Part shown: positions 61,298 through 64,000 of the stretch, one piece after another
Layout: every line of letters begins with the position of its first letter
Position numbering within the stretch: the first letter of the stretch is position 1
Source: Salinimicrobium profundisediminis
GTDB lineage: Bacteria > Bacteroidota > Bacteroidia > Flavobacteriales > Flavobacteriaceae
NCBI RefSeq assembly: GCF_026241755.1
Contig: NZ_JAPJDA010000008.1
Location: 62,001-126,000 of the forward strand
DNA length: 64,000 bases
Reading direction: 5' to 3'
Translations under genes and position numbers: made by a program
Notes under the pieces: generated by a model
What the model was told of the DNA's origin: nothing
The model's input: only the letters and a program-made list of their open reading frames with translations
The model's database searches: none

Positions 61298-62578
61298 ATG
61301 ATTACTGCTAACAAGAATAATAAACAGAGCATGTTTAAGACTGTACAAAACCAGTTTAATAAAACTGCCGACTTAATTGATCTCAACCCAAACATCCGTA
61401 AGATCCTCGCTATTACCAACAACGAACTCATCGTGCATTTTCCTGTGAAGATGGATAACGGGAAGGTGGAAATCTTTACAGGTTACAGAGTTCAGCATAA
61501 CAATGCGCTGGGCCCGTACAAAGGCGGATTGCGTTACCACCCTACGGTAGATGTAGATGCTGCAAAAGCCCTGGCTATGTGGATGACGTGGAAAACTTCT
61601 TTGGCTGGCTTACCTTACGGGGGTGCTAAAGGTGGGATTCAAATAGACCCAAGAAATTACAGCTTATCTGAGCTGGAGCGCATTACCCGAAGATTCACTT
61701 ATGCATTGGGCGAAAATATTGGGCCCGAGCATGATATCCCTGCGCCCGATGTCAATACCAATGCCCAGACTATGGCGTGGATTGCCGATACTTACATGTC
61801 AACCAAATCTACATCAGAGCGATCTCAGAATCAGCATGTGGTTACCGGGAAACCTGTGGGTTCAGGGGGGCTCGAAGGTCGCGACAGGGCTACAGGCTTC
61901 GGCGTGTTCTTGTGTATCAAATTATACTTTGAGGCACTTGGAGAAACTCTTAACGGCAAAACTTTTAACGTTCAGGGGTTTGGAAACGTGGGTTACTGGG
62001 CCTCTCATTTCTTAGTTCAAGAAGGTGCCAAACTCTTGTCAGTACAGGATGCACATGCTACCATATTCAATTCTGAAGGTATTGATGTTGAAAGTTTATT
62101 TGAACACTCCAAACCCAGAAAAGGCTCTATAGAAGGATTTTCTGAAGCCAAAGAAATTGATCCTGAAGAATTCTTCGGATTAGCCTGTGACATATTGATT
62201 CCCGCAGCTTTGGGCAACCAGATTACTGAAGATAACGCCTATAAGATTCAGGCGAAATTAATTGCAGAAGGCGCCAATGGCCCTACCAATGATGAAGGTG
62301 AAAGCATTCTTCTGGAAAGGGGAATTCCTATTATTCCCGACATCTTATGTAACTCGGGAGGAGTAATAGGAAGTTACTTTGAATGGTTACAAAACCGAAA
62401 TGGCGAATTGTGGCAACTGGACGAAGTGATGGAAAAACTCGAGAAGAAAATCACCCAGGTGTTTAAAAATGTTGCTGCCGAAGTTGATCAACGCCAGGTA
62501 GATTGGCGTACTGCAGCCTACATCATTGCTATAGCCCGAATTGAAATGGCTTATGTACAACGCGGAATTTTCCCATAA
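61298..62578 (+). CDS. Glu/Leu/Phe/Val dehydrogenase (glutamate dehydrogenase)
   Basis: A 426-residue NAD(P)-dependent enzyme interconverting glutamate and 2-oxoglutarate plus ammonia. YRVQHNNALGPYKGGLRYHP holds the substrate lysine, LPYGGAKGGIQIDP the catalytic lysine region, then VQGFGNVGYWASHF (Rossmann) and AEGANGPTNDEG. The ATG at 61298 is chosen because an upstream in-frame ATG (61226) lies inside the small Cys-rich gene. Length suits the hexameric class I form of about 420-450 residues. Confidence 0.93.
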   Translation: MITANKNNKQSMFKTVQNQFNKTADLIDLNPNIRKILAITNNELIVHFPVKMDNGKVEIFTGYRVQHNNALGPYKGGLRYHPTVDVDAAKALAMWMTWKTSLAGLPYGGAKGGIQIDPRNYSLSELERITRRFTYALGENIGPEHDIPAPDVNTNAQTMAWIADTYMSTKSTSERSQNQHVVTGKPVGSGGLEGRDRATGFGVFLCIKLYFEALGETLNGKTFNVQGFGNVGYWASHFLVQEGAKLLSVQDAHATIFNSEGIDVESLFEHSKPRKGSIEGFSEAKEIDPEEFFGLACDILIPAALGNQITEDNAYKIQAKLIAEGANGPTNDEGESILLERGIPIIPDILCNSGGVIGSYFEWLQNRNGELWQLDEVMEKLEKKITQVFKNVAAEVDQRQVDWRTAAYIIAIARIEMAYVQRGIFP

Positions 62579-62589
62579 ATGAGACAGCT

Positions 62590-63006
62590 ATGAAATACTC
62601 GCAAATAATAATTGAAAAAAAAGAATTTGAGCTTTTAAGAAACCTGATATCAACAGAATCATATTATAAAGACAAGACCTACAAGTCTTCTCTTCATAAA
62701 CTGAAAAAGGAACTGGAAGATGTAAAGATCTTACCAGATAACAAGATGCCCGGCGATGTTATACGCATCAACTCTAATGTAACTATTGAGACCCCGTGGA
62801 ATGTACAGAGAACTTACCAGATTGTAGTTCCTGAACAAAGTGACATCAGGAACAATAAGATATCTGTTCTCGCCCCCATGGGCCTGGCTCTGTTTGGATA
62901 TGCCCAGGGAGATGAAGTGGAATGGGAATTCCCCATGGGCATTAAAACAATAAAAATACTGGAAGTAGAACAGTCTAACACAACATTTAAACTGGAAGCG
63001 CTGTAA
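62590..63006 (+). CDS. GreA/GreB C-terminal domain protein (Rnk-like)
   Basis: A 138-residue protein: N-terminal helical region (residues 1-50) without the long GreA coiled coil, then the FKBP-like GreA/GreB C-terminal domain (MPGDVIRINSNVTIETPWNV, VLAPMGLALFGYAQGDEVEW, FPMGIKTIKI). This matches the Rnk/anti-Gre group that binds RNA polymerase through the secondary channel, but without the catalytic acidic tip. 11 bases after gdh and overlapping the next gene by one base. Confidence 0.85.
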   Translation: MKYSQIIIEKKEFELLRNLISTESYYKDKTYKSSLHKLKKELEDVKILPDNKMPGDVIRINSNVTIETPWNVQRTYQIVVPEQSDIRNNKISVLAPMGLALFGYAQGDEVEWEFPMGIKTIKILEVEQSNTTFKLEAL

Positions 63007-63428
63007 TGAATGAAATGAAGAACCACTATAGAGACGAAGAAATATTGAAGCTCAATATGAGATCAGAATTAAAGCTGTGGCAGGAAAACATCAGCTTTAT
63101 GGAGCAGGAAATCGGTTTTTATTTAAGGCTACTCCAAAAGAGTTCGTTCTTTAAAACTGAAAAGAATGTAGAAGATTTGAAGTTCCTGGTAAAGCAACTG
63201 CAGGAGATCCATGAAATGAACAGCCTCAATTCAAAAATATTGAGAGATTACAAACTAAAGGCAGAGAATATTCGGGAATGCGATGACGTGCAGTGTGAAA
63301 ATCAATATGTTCAGGAACATCTGCATGTAAAGAATTCTTTTCAGAAGCATTTAAAAAAGTCTCAGATAGTTAAAGGTTTTGTATTTAAATACATACTCGA
63401 AAACATGCAGGAGGTTCAGCATTCCTGA
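63006..63428 (+). CDS. Coiled-coil protein of unknown function
   Basis: A 140-residue highly charged helical protein (LKLNMRSELKLWQENISFME, LKFLVKQLQEIHEMNSLNSK), compatible with a coiled coil or helical bundle. Its start overlaps the stop of the Gre-like gene (TAATG), so the two are probably co-translated. I do not recognise the family. Confidence 0.7.
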   Translation: MNEMKNHYRDEEILKLNMRSELKLWQENISFMEQEIGFYLRLLQKSSFFKTEKNVEDLKFLVKQLQEIHEMNSLNSKILRDYKLKAENIRECDDVQCENQYVQEHLHVKNSFQKHLKKSQIVKGFVFKYILENMQEVQHS

Positions 63429-63531
63429 GGCAATACTTCTGAAAATTTTTCAGAAAAATCAGCTTTTAAAACAACTCACTTGATCATGAAAAACAGGTCT
63501 GCAAAAATTAAAATCATCTTTCTGCCTTAAA

Positions 63532-63590
63532 GCACCTTTTCTAAAACGGGATCGTCCAAACCTATGGATGTATCCCGGTGAAAAAGGTGC
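63532..63590. other. Long imperfect stem-loop in intergenic DNA
   Basis: Arms 63532-63552 (GCACCTTTTCTAAAACGGGAT) and 63572-63590 (ATCCCGGTGAAAAAGGTGC) can pair over most of their length with a 19-base loop. It is not followed by a clear T run, so it may be a small RNA, a leader element or a small dispersed repeat rather than a terminator. Confidence 0.45.
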
Positions 63591-63629
63591 ACCCCGGCAA
63601 ACAAGATATATAATTTTTAAACCAGGATC

Positions 63630-63743
63630 ATGAAAAAAGGAAATTTAAAACATTCAACAATAGATTTAAAGGCTAAAAAGCAGGAAAAAATTCAGAAGAA
63701 ACTCGAGGATAAGAAAATGAAAAAAAGAAAGTCGAGAGTTTAG
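63630..63743 (+). CDS. Small lysine-rich protein (37 aa)
   Basis: A frame from 63630 to 63743: MKKGNLKHSTIDLKAKKQEK, then IQKKLEDKKMKKRKSRV. Nearly half lysine/arginine and helical in pattern. It is followed 20 bases later by a strong terminator, which supports it being a transcribed gene end. Function unknown. Confidence 0.5.
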   Translation: MKKGNLKHSTIDLKAKKQEKIQKKLEDKKMKKRKSRV

Positions 63744-63763
63744 AAGTTTAATTAGTTTTTTTG

Positions 63764-63795
63764 AAGGGTCTGCCGCTGGCAGACCCTTTTATTTT
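63764..63795 (+). terminator. Terminator after the small basic gene
   Basis: A perfect 11-base stem, AAGGGTCTGCC and its complement, with the loop GCT, followed by TTTT. Confidence 0.9.
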
Positions 63796-63864
63796 ACTGA
63801 AAGATCTATTCAGATATATATTTTTTTCAACATCTAAAAAACTACCCCTTCAAAAATGCCGTTT

Positions 63865-64000
63865 TTACTTCAGCTTTTGCCGAAGGGTTTTCCGATCGAT
63901 TTGAAGGATTTCTGCAGCCCTTGTTTTGTTGTTGTCTACCGAAGCCAGCACTCTCTGAATGTGTTCTCTCTCAACTTCCCTTAAAGATTTATGCACATCA
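63865..64000 (-). CDS. C-terminus of a sigma-54-dependent (NtrC-type) regulator, partial
   Basis: The gene continues past the right edge. The visible 44 codons read SLREVEREHIQRVLASVDNN, then KTRAAEILQIDRKTLRQKLK, followed by a stop at 63865. This is the Fis-type helix-turn-helix that ends NtrC-family enhancer-binding proteins. The receiver and AAA+ domains would be outside the window. Confidence 0.85.
   Translation of the reverse strand, partial: DVHKSLREVEREHIQRVLASVDNNKTRAAEILQIDRKTLRQKLK

Overview
The window looks like chromosome from a marine-type member of the Bacteroidota, most likely Flavobacteriaceae. The support is a SusC/SusD pair, a methionine synthase split into two genes, a CzcA pump fused to its outer-membrane channel, LolA/LptFG envelope genes, CTnDOT-type integrase features, almost no Shine-Dalgarno sequences, and TTG/TAnnTTTG promoters such as the one in front of tRNA-Ser. 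I cannot name the genus from sequence alone.

Layout. 1-11.6 kb is core metabolism and redox defence: end of a MATE exporter, an aldose-epimerase-like protein, dihydrolipoyl dehydrogenase, a divergent Lrp regulator / methionine gamma-lyase pair, deoC-deoD, an NhaC antiporter, a peroxiredoxin-thioredoxin operon, thiol peroxidase and a DagK-like kinase. 11.7-18.3 kb holds ftsK, lolA, an LptF/G permease, a ribBA with a degenerate second domain and a nitroreductase. 18.5-25 kb has an AraC regulator, a two-gene NHEJ system (ku-ligD), and a divergent SDR/flavodoxin/membrane-protein set. 25-32 kb has an ene-reductase, xseAB, a GAF histidine kinase with no ordinary start codon, a frameshifted PQQ sugar dehydrogenase and xth. 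32.3-37.7 kb is a methionine operon (SAM riboswitch, metH N-half, metH C-half, metF); the metH C-half carries an in-frame DUF559 nuclease domain bounded by G/C palindromes.

From 37.9 kb the sequence becomes accessory. A tRNA-Ser is followed by a tyrosine integrase and a metal-efflux set (DUF6660-like protein, CzcA-CzcC fusion, CzcB). A diverged second copy of the integrase leader, with a broken integrase start, lies at 45.7 kb, which suggests two related elements inserted in tandem. Then come a zincin lipoprotein and a LytS/LytTR-SusCD-metalloprotease locus with a two-repeat LytTR-like operator (46-57.5 kb), and a TonB receptor next to an OmpA remnant. The last 3 kb holds glutamate dehydrogenase, a Gre-like factor, small proteins, and the end of a sigma-54 activator.

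One structure spans the whole window: a short dyad, AAAAATG-N-CATTTTT, found at eight intergenic places. It forms the tip of long perfect terminator palindromes at several of them but also lies between the divergent lrp and methionine-lyase genes. The most interesting items are this dyad family, the nuclease domain inserted inside MetH, the tandem integrase scars, and the LytTR-type operator of the protease/SusCD operon.
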